NCBI RefSeq assembly: GCF_051307055.1
Contig: NZ_CP149994.1
Location: forward strand, 248,001-312,000
Origin: Dryocola sp051307055
GTDB taxonomy: Bacteria; Pseudomonadota; Gammaproteobacteria; Enterobacterales; Enterobacteriaceae
Length of the DNA: 64,000 nucleotides
Direction: 5' to 3'
Shown here in pieces: positions 1 through 8,074 of the stretch. Position 1 is the first letter of the stretch. Each line of letters opens with the position of its first letter. Made by a program: the position numbers and the translations under genes. The notes beneath the pieces were generated by a model that did not search any database, had not been told where the DNA came from, and worked only from the letters and a program-made list of their open reading frames with translations.

Positions 1-478
1 GACGACGCTGCTGCTCTCTCAGGGTACCCCGATGCTGCTGGCGGGGGACGAACACGGTCACAGCCAGCACGGCAACAATAACGCCTACTGTCAGGATAAC
101 GCCCTGACGTGGCTTGACTGGGAGCATAGTAACGAAGGCTTGACGACTTTTACCGCGGCATTGATTCATCTGCGCCAGACTATTCCGGCATTAACCCGAA
201 ATAGCTGGTGGGAGGAAGGCGATGACAATGTGCGCTGGCTTAATAAAGAGGCTCAACCTCTGAGCGTCGACGAATGGCAAAGCGGGATCCACCGTTTACA
301 GATCCAGCTCAGCGGACGTTGGCTTATTACGATAAACGCCACCGAAGAAGTGGCAGATATCGTATTACCTGAAGGGGAGTGGCGAGCCATTCCTCCATTT
401 GCCGGGGAGGACAACCCGGTGGTGATGGCTGTATGGCATGGTCCTGCGCACGGAGCCTGCGTATTCCAGAAGTCATAA
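1..478 (+). CDS. glgX: Glycogen debranching enzyme, 3' part only
   Basis: This is the C-terminal end of GlgX, the isoamylase-type enzyme that removes alpha-1,6 limit-dextrin branches left by glycogen phosphorylase. The reading frame is open from base 2 and the first visible residues, TTLLLSQGTPMLLAGDE, followed by GHSQHGNNNAYCQDN, are a conserved GH13 stretch at the end of the catalytic barrel. The remainder is the C-terminal beta domain. The 5' part lies outside the window, so this is a window-edge truncation, not a broken gene. The stop is 14 bases before glgC, consistent with the glgBXCAP operon of enterobacteria. Confidence 0.93.
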   Translation, partial: TTLLLSQGTPMLLAGDEHGHSQHGNNNAYCQDNALTWLDWEHSNEGLTTFTAALIHLRQTIPALTRNSWWEEGDDNVRWLNKEAQPLSVDEWQSGIHRLQIQLSGRWLITINATEEVADIVLPEGEWRAIPPFAGEDNPVVMAVWHGPAHGACVFQKS

Positions 479-492
479 AAAAGGAGTCAGTC

Positions 493-1776
493 ATGGTTAA
501 ACTTGAGAAGAACGATCCTCTAATGCTGGCAAGGCAGCTGCCGAATAAATCAGTCGCGCTGATTCTGGCAGGTGGCCGCGGTACCCGACTAAAAGACCTG
601 ACGTCTACGCGCGCGAAACCCGCCGTTCACTTTGGCGGCAAGTTCCGCATTATTGATTTTGCCTTATCGAACTGCATTAACTCCGGGATCCGCCGTATCG
701 GCGTGATCACCCAGTATCAGTCCCACACGCTGGTGCAGCATATCCAGCGCGGCTGGTCGTTCTTCAGCGAAGAGATGAATGAATTCGTCGATCTCCTGCC
801 CGCGCAGCAGCGTGTGCACGGTGAAAACTGGTATCGCGGCACGGCAGATGCGGTAACCCAGAACCTCGACATCATTCGTCGCTACAAAGCCGAGTACGTG
901 GTGATTCTGGCCGGGGACCATATCTACAAGCAGGACTACTCGCGCATGCTCATCGATCATGTCGAGAAGGGGGCGCGTTGTACGGTGGCCTGTATGCCGG
1001 TGCCGCTGCACGAAGCGACGGCGTTTGGCGTGATGGCCGTAGACGAAGAAGACAAGATAATTGAATTCGTCGAAAAACCGGCCAATCCGCCGTCTATGCC
1101 GGGCGACGACAGCAAAGCGTTAGCCAGCATGGGGATTTATATTTTTGATGCCGATTACCTCTACGAGCTGCTTGAAGCCGACGATGTCGACGAAAATTCC
1201 AGCCACGACTTTGGTAAAGACATCATTCCCAACGTGATGAAGTCCGGCGAGGCGTTTGCGCATCCGTTCCCGCTTTCCTGCGTACAGTCAGATCCGAACG
1301 CAGAGCCTTACTGGCGCGACGTGGGAACGCTGGAAGCCTACTGGAAAGCCAACCTCGACCTCGCCTCGGTGACGCCGGAGCTGGATATGTACGATCAGGA
1401 GTGGCCGATACGCACCCACATGGAACCTCTGCCGCCGGCGAAATTTGTGCAGGACCGCTCGGGCAGCCACGGCATGACGCTGAACTCGCTGGTTTCCGGC
1501 GGCTGCATTATCTCCGGGTCGGTGGTGGTGCAGTCGGTGCTGTTCCCGCGAGTGCGTATTAACTCATTCTGTAATATCGATTCGTCAGTTCTGCTGCCGG
1601 ATGTGAAAGTTGGGCGTTCGTGCCGTCTGCGCCGCTGCATTATCGACAGGGCGTGTGTCATCCCGGAAGGGATGGTGATTGGCGAAAACGCGGAAGAAGA
1701 CGGGCGTCGTTTCTATCGCTCGGAAGAAGGCATCGTACTGGTAACCCGGGACATGCTGGCCAAACTGCAAGGTTAG
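493..1776 (+). CDS. glgC: Glucose-1-phosphate adenylyltransferase (ADP-glucose pyrophosphorylase)
   Basis: GlgC makes ADP-glucose from glucose-1-phosphate and ATP, the committed and allosterically controlled step of bacterial glycogen synthesis. The nucleotidyltransferase signature GGRGTRLKDLT lies at residues 28-38, followed by KPAVHFGGKFRIIDF; the C-terminal third is a left-handed beta-helix region. The product is 427 aa against about 431 in E. coli. I start it at 493 (MVKLEKNDP), preceded by AAGGAG seven bases upstream; the frame is open further upstream to 379, but that would overlap glgX and lacks conservation. It is the second gene of the operon here, followed by two strong hairpins before glgA. 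Confidence 0.97.
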   Translation: MVKLEKNDPLMLARQLPNKSVALILAGGRGTRLKDLTSTRAKPAVHFGGKFRIIDFALSNCINSGIRRIGVITQYQSHTLVQHIQRGWSFFSEEMNEFVDLLPAQQRVHGENWYRGTADAVTQNLDIIRRYKAEYVVILAGDHIYKQDYSRMLIDHVEKGARCTVACMPVPLHEATAFGVMAVDEEDKIIEFVEKPANPPSMPGDDSKALASMGIYIFDADYLYELLEADDVDENSSHDFGKDIIPNVMKSGEAFAHPFPLSCVQSDPNAEPYWRDVGTLEAYWKANLDLASVTPELDMYDQEWPIRTHMEPLPPAKFVQDRSGSHGMTLNSLVSGGCIISGSVVVQSVLFPRVRINSFCNIDSSVLLPDVKVGRSCRLRRCIIDRACVIPEGMVIGENAEEDGRRFYRSEEGIVLVTRDMLAKLQG

Positions 1777-1793
1777 AAATGAAGGATTGACCC

Positions 1794-1860
1794 GCGCGCG
1801 GCGCATGCCGCGCGCTGTCATTTTATCGTTCGGCGCTGTACCTGACGAAAAACAGCGCCG
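1794..1860 (+). repeat. Two strong hairpins in the glgC-glgA gap
   Basis: A perfect 9-bp all-GC stem with a 4-base loop (arms 1794-1802 and 1807-1815) is followed by a second stem (about 1831-1838 and 1853-1860). The first is followed by a short T-rich stretch (TGTCATTTTA), weaker than a classical terminator. In most enterobacterial glg operons glgC and glgA are nearly contiguous, so this 107-bp structured gap could cause partial termination or mRNA processing inside the operon. That role is inference. Confidence 0.6.
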
Positions 1861-1883
1861 CGACTTGCTATACGGGAGCGATA

Positions 1884-3317
1884 ATGCAGGTCTTACATGT
1901 ATGTTCTGAAATATTCCCACTGTTAAAAACCGGTGGGCTTGCTGATGTTATCGGCGCGCTACCCGCAGCCCAGATAGCCGGGGGCGTGGATACACGCGTT
2001 TTGCTGCCCGCTTTCCCGGATATCCGTCGTGGTATTGCCGATGTGCAGGTGGTTGCCCACCGCGATACCTTTGCGGGTCATATATCTTTGTTATACGGCC
2101 ACTTCGGCGGCGTGGGGATTTACCTGATCGACGCCCCTCATTTATACGACAGGCCAGGAAGCCCTTACCATGATACTAACCAGTTCGCTTACCCCGATAA
2201 CGTACAGCGTTTTGCGCTGCTCGGGTGGGTAGCCTGTGAGATGGCCTGTGGCCTGGATCCCTTCTGGCATCCGGATATCGTGCATGCGCACGACTGGCAT
2301 GCGGGTCTTGCGCCAGCCTATTTACACGCGCGCGGCAACCCGGCAAAGTCGGTCTTCACCGTTCACAACCTGGCCTATCAGGGGCTGTTTTACGCCCATC
2401 ATATGAATGATATTGGCCTGCCCTGGTCGTTCTTTGATGTGAACGGGCTGGAATTTAACGGACAAATTTCGTATTTGAAAGCGGGCCTTTATTATGCCGA
2501 TCATATAACAGCGGTCAGCCCGACCTACGCGCGCGAAATCACCGAGCCGCAGTTTGCCTACGGCATGGAAGGGCTGCTGCGCCAGCGCCATCGTGAAGGA
2601 CGATTGTCCGGCATACTCAACGGCGTGGATGAAAAAATCTGGGATCCGGCCCACGACCTGCTGCTCGCCGCGCGCTATAACCGCGACACGCTGGAAGAAA
2701 AGGCCGAGAATAAGCGCCAGCTGCAAATTGCCATGGGGCTGAAGGTCAATGACAAAGCGCCGCTTTTTGCGGTAGTGAGTCGTTTAACCAGCCAGAAAGG
2801 TTTGGATCTGGTTCTCGAAGCGCTGCCGGGGCTGCTGGAGCAGGGCGGCCAGTTAGCCTTGCTAGGCGCGGGCGATGCGGTCATGCAGGAAGGATTCCTG
2901 GCGGCGGCAGCGGAGCATCCAGGCCAGGTTGGCGTGCAGATCGGTTACCACGAAGCCTTCTCTCACCGCATTATGGGCGGGGCGGACGTGATTCTGGTGC
3001 CCAGCCGGTTTGAGCCGTGCGGCTTAACGCAATTGTACGGTCTGAAGTATGGCACCTTACCGCTGGTGCGGCGGACGGGTGGACTTGCGGATACCGTTGC
3101 GGACAGTTCGCTGGAAAACCTGGCGGACGGTATCGCCAGCGGGTTCGTCTTTGAGGACAGCAACGCCTGGTCGCTGCTAAGAGCGATTCGGCGCGCCTTC
3201 GTGTTGTGGTCCCGCCCGTCGCTGTGGCGATTTGTCCAGCGTCAGGCCATGGGTATGGATTTTAGCTGGCAGGTGGCGGCACAATCTTACCGCGACCTTT
3301 ATCAACGCTTGATGTAA
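1884..3317 (+). CDS. glgA: Glycogen synthase (ADP-glucose)
   Basis: GlgA is a GT5 glycosyltransferase that adds glucose from ADP-glucose to the non-reducing ends of glycogen in the cytoplasm. The ADP-glucose-binding KTGGL motif is at residues 15-19 (HVCSEIFPLLKTGGLADV). The C-terminal GT-B half contains VPSRFEPCGLTQLYGLKYG, typical of the family, and RTGGLADTV. At 477 aa it equals the E. coli enzyme. It sits downstream of glgC across a structured gap and is followed 19 bases later by glgP. Confidence 0.97.
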   Translation: MQVLHVCSEIFPLLKTGGLADVIGALPAAQIAGGVDTRVLLPAFPDIRRGIADVQVVAHRDTFAGHISLLYGHFGGVGIYLIDAPHLYDRPGSPYHDTNQFAYPDNVQRFALLGWVACEMACGLDPFWHPDIVHAHDWHAGLAPAYLHARGNPAKSVFTVHNLAYQGLFYAHHMNDIGLPWSFFDVNGLEFNGQISYLKAGLYYADHITAVSPTYAREITEPQFAYGMEGLLRQRHREGRLSGILNGVDEKIWDPAHDLLLAARYNRDTLEEKAENKRQLQIAMGLKVNDKAPLFAVVSRLTSQKGLDLVLEALPGLLEQGGQLALLGAGDAVMQEGFLAAAAEHPGQVGVQIGYHEAFSHRIMGGADVILVPSRFEPCGLTQLYGLKYGTLPLVRRTGGLADTVADSSLENLADGIASGFVFEDSNAWSLLRAIRRAFVLWSRPSLWRFVQRQAMGMDFSWQVAAQSYRDLYQRLM

Positions 3318-3336
3318 TCATCCAGGAAACACCCAT

Positions 3337-5784
3337 ATGAACGCACCCTTTTCCTATGCATCACCCACGCTTAGCATCGAGGCTCTGAAGCACTCGATTG
3401 CCTATAAGCTGATGTTTACGGTGGGGAAAGACCCTGCCATCGCCAACAAACACGAGTGGCTTAACGCCACGTTGTTTGCCGTGCGAGACCGTCTGGTCGA
3501 ACGCTGGCTGCGTTCCAATCGCGCTCAACTTTCGCAGGAGGTTCGCCAGGTTTACTACCTGTCAATGGAGTTCCTGATCGGTCGTACGCTCTCTAACGCT
3601 CTGCTTTCGCTGGGAATTTATGAGGATGTGCAGAACGCCCTTGAAGAGATGGGCCTCGATCTGGAAGAGCTGATTGACGAGGAGAACGATCCCGGACTCG
3701 GTAACGGCGGCCTTGGCCGCCTTGCCGCCTGCTTTCTTGATTCGCTGGCCACGCTCGGTTTACCGGGACGCGGCTACGGCATCCGCTACGACTACGGCAT
3801 GTTTAAACAAAACATCGTCGATGGCCGTCAGAAAGAATCGCCCGATTACTGGCTGGAGTACGGCAATCCGTGGGAATTCAGACGTCACAACACACGTTAT
3901 AAAGTGCGTTTCGGCGGACGCGTTCAGCTTGAGGGCAGAAAAACCCGCTGGGTGGAAACCGAAGAGATCCTTGCGGTTGCCTATGACCAGATTATCCCCG
4001 GTTACGATACCGACGCGACCAACACGCTGCGCCTGTGGAATGCGCAGGCAAGCAACGAAATCAACCTTGGTAAATTCAATCAGGGCGACTACTTCGCCGC
4101 GGTAGAAGATAAGAACCATTCGGAAAATGTATCGCGCGTGCTGTATCCGGATGACTCTACCTATTCCGGCCGCGAACTGCGTCTGCGCCAGGAGTATTTT
4201 CTGGTCTCGGCGACGGTGCAGGATATTCTCAGCCGACACTATCAGCTGCACAAAACCTACGCCAATCTGGCGGATAAGGTCGCGATTCACCTCAATGACA
4301 CCCATCCGGTGCTCTCCATTCCTGAGCTGATGCGTGTGTTAATGGATGAGCATAAATTCAGTTGGGAAGGGGCCTTTGAGGTAACCTGCCAGGTATTCTC
4401 ATACACCAACCACACGCTGATGAGCGAAGCGCTGGAAACCTGGCCGGTAGATATGCTCGGTAAAATTCTGCCGCGCCATCTGCAAATCATCTTTGAGATT
4501 AACGACTACTTCCTGAAAACCATTCAGGAGCAGTATCCCAGCGATACGGGCCTGCTGGGGCGCACTTCGATTATCGACGAATCAAACGGTCGCCGCGTGC
4601 GCATGGCATGGCTTGCGGTCGTGGTGAGCCACAAGGTGAACGGCGTCTCCGAACTGCATTCAAACCTGATGGTGCAGTCGCTGTTTGCGGATTTCGCCAC
4701 TATCTTCCCGATGCGGTTCTGCAACAAAACCAACGGCGTGACGCCAAGACGCTGGCTGGCGCTGGCGAATCCGCCGCTTTCAGAGGTGCTGGATGAAAAC
4801 ATCGGCCGCACCTGGCGCACCGATCTCAGCCAGCTTAACGATTTGAAACAGCACATTGATTATCCGATGGTGCATCAGGCCGTACGCAAGGCGAAGCTCG
4901 CCAATAAGAAAAGGCTGGCGGAATATATCGGCCAGCAGCTTAACGTGGTGGTGAACCCGAATGCGCTGTTCGACGTGCAGATCAAACGCATCCATGAATA
5001 CAAGCGTCAGCTGATGAACGTGCTGCACGTCATTACGCGCTATAACCGCATCAAAGCCGACCCGACGGCCGAGTGGGTACCGCGCGTGAACATCTTCGCC
5101 GGTAAAGCCGCATCGGCCTATTACATGGCGAAACACATCATCCACCTTATTAACGATGTGGCGGCGGTCATCAACAACGATCCGGTGGTGAAGGATCTGC
5201 TGAAAGTGGTGTTTATCCCGAACTACAGCGTGAGCCTTGCGCAGATCATTATTCCGGCGGCGGATCTCTCCGAGCAGATTTCGCTTGCAGGAACAGAGGC
5301 TTCCGGCACCAGTAATATGAAGTTTGGCCTGAACGGCGCGCTGACCATCGGCACGCTCGACGGCGCAAATGTCGAAATGCTCGAACACGTCGGGGCGGAT
5401 AATATTTTCATCTTTGGTAATACGGCGGAGGAGGTTGAAGCGCTGCGGCGCAACGGCTATAAGCCGCGTGAATATTACGAAAAAGATGAAGAGCTGCATC
5501 AGGTGCTGACGCAAATAGGTACCGGCACGTTCAGCCCGGGCGAGCCAACCCGCTACCGGGATCTGCTGGATTCACTGATTAACTTTGGCGACCACTATCA
5601 GGTGCTGGCGGATTATCGCAGCTATGTGGATTGCCAGGATAAGGTGGACGAACTGTACTGCCAGCCGGAAGAGTGGACGATTCGCACGATGCACAACATT
5701 GCCAATATGGGCTATTTTTCGTCTGACAGAACGATTCAGGAATACGCCGACGAGATTTGGCATATCAAACCGGTGCGGCTGTAA
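3337..5784 (+). CDS. glgP: Glycogen phosphorylase
   Basis: GlgP is a GT35, PLP-dependent phosphorylase that releases glucose-1-phosphate from glycogen. The product is 815 aa, the usual length. The conserved N-terminal segments SMEFLIGRTLSNALL and DPGLGNGGLGRLAACFLDS and the PLP-lysine region EASGTSNMKFGLNGALT (around residues 654-670) are all present. It is the last glg gene; the 3' flank carries REP-like palindromes and then the convergent glpR gene. MalP in the same window is its paralogue, but this copy belongs to the glycogen operon by context. Confidence 0.97.
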   Translation: MNAPFSYASPTLSIEALKHSIAYKLMFTVGKDPAIANKHEWLNATLFAVRDRLVERWLRSNRAQLSQEVRQVYYLSMEFLIGRTLSNALLSLGIYEDVQNALEEMGLDLEELIDEENDPGLGNGGLGRLAACFLDSLATLGLPGRGYGIRYDYGMFKQNIVDGRQKESPDYWLEYGNPWEFRRHNTRYKVRFGGRVQLEGRKTRWVETEEILAVAYDQIIPGYDTDATNTLRLWNAQASNEINLGKFNQGDYFAAVEDKNHSENVSRVLYPDDSTYSGRELRLRQEYFLVSATVQDILSRHYQLHKTYANLADKVAIHLNDTHPVLSIPELMRVLMDEHKFSWEGAFEVTCQVFSYTNHTLMSEALETWPVDMLGKILPRHLQIIFEINDYFLKTIQEQYPSDTGLLGRTSIIDESNGRRVRMAWLAVVVSHKVNGVSELHSNLMVQSLFADFATIFPMRFCNKTNGVTPRRWLALANPPLSEVLDENIGRTWRTDLSQLNDLKQHIDYPMVHQAVRKAKLANKKRLAEYIGQQLNVVVNPNALFDVQIKRIHEYKRQLMNVLHVITRYNRIKADPTAEWVPRVNIFAGKAASAYYMAKHIIHLINDVAAVINNDPVVKDLLKVVFIPNYSVSLAQIIIPAADLSEQISLAGTEASGTSNMKFGLNGALTIGTLDGANVEMLEHVGADNIFIFGNTAEEVEALRRNGYKPREYYEKDEELHQVLTQIGTGTFSPGEPTRYRDLLDSLINFGDHYQVLADYRSYVDCQDKVDELYCQPEEWTIRTMHNIANMGYFSSDRTIQEYADEIWHIKPVRL

Positions 5785-5808
5785 ACACCTGAACGGTAAT
5801 CTGACCCA

Positions 5809-5836
5809 GGGCGGATAGCGCCGCGCTTATCCGTCC
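5809..5836. repeat. REP-like imperfect palindrome
   Basis: An imperfect palindrome with arms GGGCGGATA and TATCCGTCC around a GC-rich centre lies between the convergent glgP and glpR genes. Similar arms recur at 9590-9616 and, as an exact 12-bp pair, at 40695-40729. This resembles the extragenic palindromic (REP/BIME) elements of enterobacteria; the family assignment is by pattern only. Confidence 0.55.
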
Positions 5837-5857
5837 TGTGATATTCCCAGCCTGTAG

Positions 5858-5883
5858 GGTGGATAAGCAACGCGCCATCCACC
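5858..5883. repeat. REP-like imperfect palindrome, second copy
   Basis: Arms GGTGGAT and ATCCACC flank a GC-rich centre, just before the glpR stop codon. Together with the copy at 5809 it forms a small REP cluster that may act as the 3' boundary of both glgP and glpR transcripts. Confidence 0.5.
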
Positions 5884-5892
5884 GCTAATGAT

Positions 5893-6651
5893 TTAGCACA
5901 GCTCCAGCAGCACATTATTAGCCGTAATCACCTGCATCACGCCCGCAGGCGGCATCACGTCGGTATAAACCTGATCGACCAGGCTAATACTGCCCAGGTT
6001 AACCATCGCGTTGCGGCCAAACTTCGAATGGTCGACAACCAGCATCACGCAGCGGGAGTTATCAATAATCGCCCGCTTGCTGCGCACTTCGTGATAGTCG
6101 AATTCCAGCAGCGAGCCGTCGCTGTCGATGCCGCTTATCCCCAGAATGCCGAAATCCAGGCGGAACTGGGAGATAAAGTCCAGCGTCGCTTCGCCAATTA
6201 TCCCGCCGTCGCGGCTGCGCAGTTCGCCGCCCGCCAGAATAATACGAAAGTCTTCTTTTACCTTCAGCGTGTTGGCGACGTTCAGATTGTTGGTGACCAC
6301 GCGTAAATTGCTGTGGTCTAAAAGCGCGTGGGCGACGGCTTCCGGCGTGGTGCCAATGTCGATAAACAGCGTGGCGCCGTCCGGGATTTGGTCGGCTACT
6401 TTGCGCGCAATACGCTCTTTTTCTGCCGTCTGCGTCGCCTTGCGATCGTGCCAGGAGGTATTCACCGAGCTGGACGGCAGCGCCGCGCCGCCGTGGTGAC
6501 GCATAATCATGTTGCGATCGGCGAGATCGTTCAGATCGCGGCGAATGGTCTGCGGGCTGACCGAAAATTGATCCACCAGCTCTTCAGTGCTGACATATCC
6601 CTGTTTTTTAACCAGCTCGACAATGGCGTCGTGTCGTTGCGTTTGCTTCAT
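5893..6651 (-). CDS. glpR: Glycerol-3-phosphate regulon repressor, DeoR family
   Basis: GlpR represses glp genes and is released by glycerol-3-phosphate. It is 252 aa, identical in length to the E. coli protein. The N-terminal DeoR helix-turn-helix is seen at residues 6-57 (VSTEELVDQFSVSPQTIRRDL), followed by the sugar-phosphate-binding domain with ATLFIDIGTTPEAVAHAL and NNLNVANTL. It follows glpG by 16 bases and is last in glpEGR. Its predicted operators lie upstream of glpD. In E. coli laboratory strains this gene is often mutated; here it is intact. Confidence 0.97.
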   Translation of the reverse strand: MKQTQRHDAIVELVKKQGYVSTEELVDQFSVSPQTIRRDLNDLADRNMIMRHHGGAALPSSSVNTSWHDRKATQTAEKERIARKVADQIPDGATLFIDIGTTPEAVAHALLDHSNLRVVTNNLNVANTLKVKEDFRIILAGGELRSRDGGIIGEATLDFISQFRLDFGILGISGIDSDGSLLEFDYHEVRSKRAIIDNSRCVMLVVDHSKFGRNAMVNLGSISLVDQVYTDVMPPAGVMQVITANNVLLELC

Positions 6652-6667
6652 GCTCTACTCCAGATTT

Positions 6668-7498
6668 TTATGTTCGTTTTCGCGCATGCAGAGTATCGGC
6701 CAGCGCCATTGCGAGGCCCACAAGGAGGCCGGTAACGTGGGCGGCGTTAGCGATCGACAGGCCTAAAATATCGAAGTAGCCCAGCACTATCCACAGCACC
6801 GCAAAGGCCATCAGGCCGCGCTGCATATAGATGCCGCTTTCAGGATCGCGCTCGCCCCTGAGCCATACATAGCCCATCAGCGCGTAAACCGTTCCCGATA
6901 AGCCACCGAACAACGGGCCGCTGAATTTCGCCTGGACGTAGCCGCTAAGCAGCGCCGAGATAATCGTCAGGGTGATGAGCTTTCCGCTGCCAAGACGCTT
7001 CTCCAGCGGGCCGCCAAGATACCACCACCATAGCAGGTTGAAAGTGATATGCAGCAGCGAAAAATGCATGAGGGCGTGGGTGAAATAGCGCCAGAATTCA
7101 TAGCGCAGGCTGTCATCATAGGGCCAGGCCAGCCAGACCATCACGTTGCGATCGCCCAGCAGCTGCATAGTCAGCCAGACCAGCACGCACAGGGCAATGA
7201 CCGCAAGCGTAAAAGGCCCGGCCTTTTGCCGGATTGTCGCAAGGAAGGAGTAACGCTGATAGCGCAGGTCGCTTGCGGTATCGCCTGCGGCCCAGCTTGC
7301 CGCCAGATAACGCGAGTCGCCGGGGTTGGCGAGAAACGCTTCCAGCTCGCTACGCACTCTGGACTCCTGGCTGTCATCCGCAAGCCAGATATCGCTCTGC
7401 TGGTGCCGTTGGATCGTGAGGACGACGCCCTGCGTCGCCATATAGTCGACAAACGCCTGCGCAACCCGCGGGTTGGCAAACGAGGTGATCATGATCAT
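6668..7498 (-). CDS. glpG: Rhomboid intramembrane serine protease
   Basis: GlpG is an inner-membrane rhomboid protease that cleaves within transmembrane segments. It has 276 aa like E. coli GlpG. A cytoplasmic domain (1-90) is followed by six predicted membrane helices. The catalytic serine is in GGLSG (S201) and the histidine in NAAHVTG (H254), so the Ser-His dyad is complete; the HALMHFSLLHITFNLLWWW region with the oxyanion histidine is also present. It lies between glpE and glpR in one operon. The start is the ATG at 7498; translation could also begin at the third codon. Confidence 0.97.
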   Translation of the reverse strand: MIMITSFANPRVAQAFVDYMATQGVVLTIQRHQQSDIWLADDSQESRVRSELEAFLANPGDSRYLAASWAAGDTASDLRYQRYSFLATIRQKAGPFTLAVIALCVLVWLTMQLLGDRNVMVWLAWPYDDSLRYEFWRYFTHALMHFSLLHITFNLLWWWYLGGPLEKRLGSGKLITLTIISALLSGYVQAKFSGPLFGGLSGTVYALMGYVWLRGERDPESGIYMQRGLMAFAVLWIVLGYFDILGLSIANAAHVTGLLVGLAMALADTLHARKRT

Positions 7499-7544
7499 AG
7501 GGTTTCAACCAAATCCTGACAAAAGGAAGCAGTATACCTGCACC

Positions 7545-7874
7545 TTATGCGGCGCCGCGATCGACTTCCGCCGGGAAATGGCGATGCCAGGCGTCAAAGC
7601 CGCCATCTACGCTGTAAACGCTGTCGTAGCCCTGCTGCAGCAGATACTGAGCCGCGCCTTTGCTGCTGTTGCCGTGATAGCACATCACCATCACCGGCGT
7701 GTCGAAATCGGTCTGCTGCATAAAGGCCACCAGACGATCGTTTGTCAGATGGAAGGCGCCAGGGGTGTGGCCCAGCGCAAAGCTCTGCGGATCGCGAATA
7801 TCCACTAATACCGCCAGTTTCTGGTGCAGTTTCTGGTGCGCTTCTTCTACACCAATACATTCAAATTGATCCAT
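7545..7874 (-). CDS. glpE: Thiosulfate sulfurtransferase (single-domain rhodanese)
   Basis: GlpE is a small cytoplasmic rhodanese that transfers sulfane sulfur from thiosulfate to cyanide or thioredoxin. The active-site loop CYHGNSSKG begins at Cys65, the same position as in E. coli. Length is 109 aa from the start MDQFECI. The frame continues upstream to 7973, but the extra 33 residues are not part of the family and would run into the glpD control region. It is first in glpEGR and divergent from glpD. Confidence 0.95.
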   Translation of the reverse strand: MDQFECIGVEEAHQKLHQKLAVLVDIRDPQSFALGHTPGAFHLTNDRLVAFMQQTDFDTPVMVMCYHGNSSKGAAQYLLQQGYDSVYSVDGGFDAWHRHFPAEVDRGAA

Positions 7875-8024
7875 AGCTTGCTCATGTACATATAAAGGAA
7901 AGGGACGGGCTCGACGACATAGTAAGCGAAACCTGTCGCTGGCCGCTGATATTAACGCCATTGTGTTAGCCATATCACGCAGAAATGTTTTTTTTTCGTT
8001 ACCAAAACGCCGGGCACTTGCTAT

Positions 8025-8064
8025 TATGAGCGATAACGAACATTTATGAGCTTTAACGAAAGTG
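8025..8064. promoter_or_regulatory. Tandem GlpR operators upstream of glpD
   Basis: The 20-mer at 8025-8044 contains GCGATAACGAACATT and matches the GlpR consensus WATGTTCGWTAWCGAACATW at nearly every position. A second, weaker copy (TATGAGCTTTAACGAA) follows directly at 8045-8064. E. coli glpD has the same arrangement of adjacent operators just before the gene. They should let GlpR repress glpD, and possibly the divergent glpE promoter. Confidence 0.8.
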
Positions 8065-8074
8065 TGAGGGCAGC

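Noticed and set aside
7954..7974. CRP site in the glpE-glpD gap
   Set aside because: TGTGT and TCACG half-sites are visible but the spacing is 8 instead of 6, so the match is not convincing.
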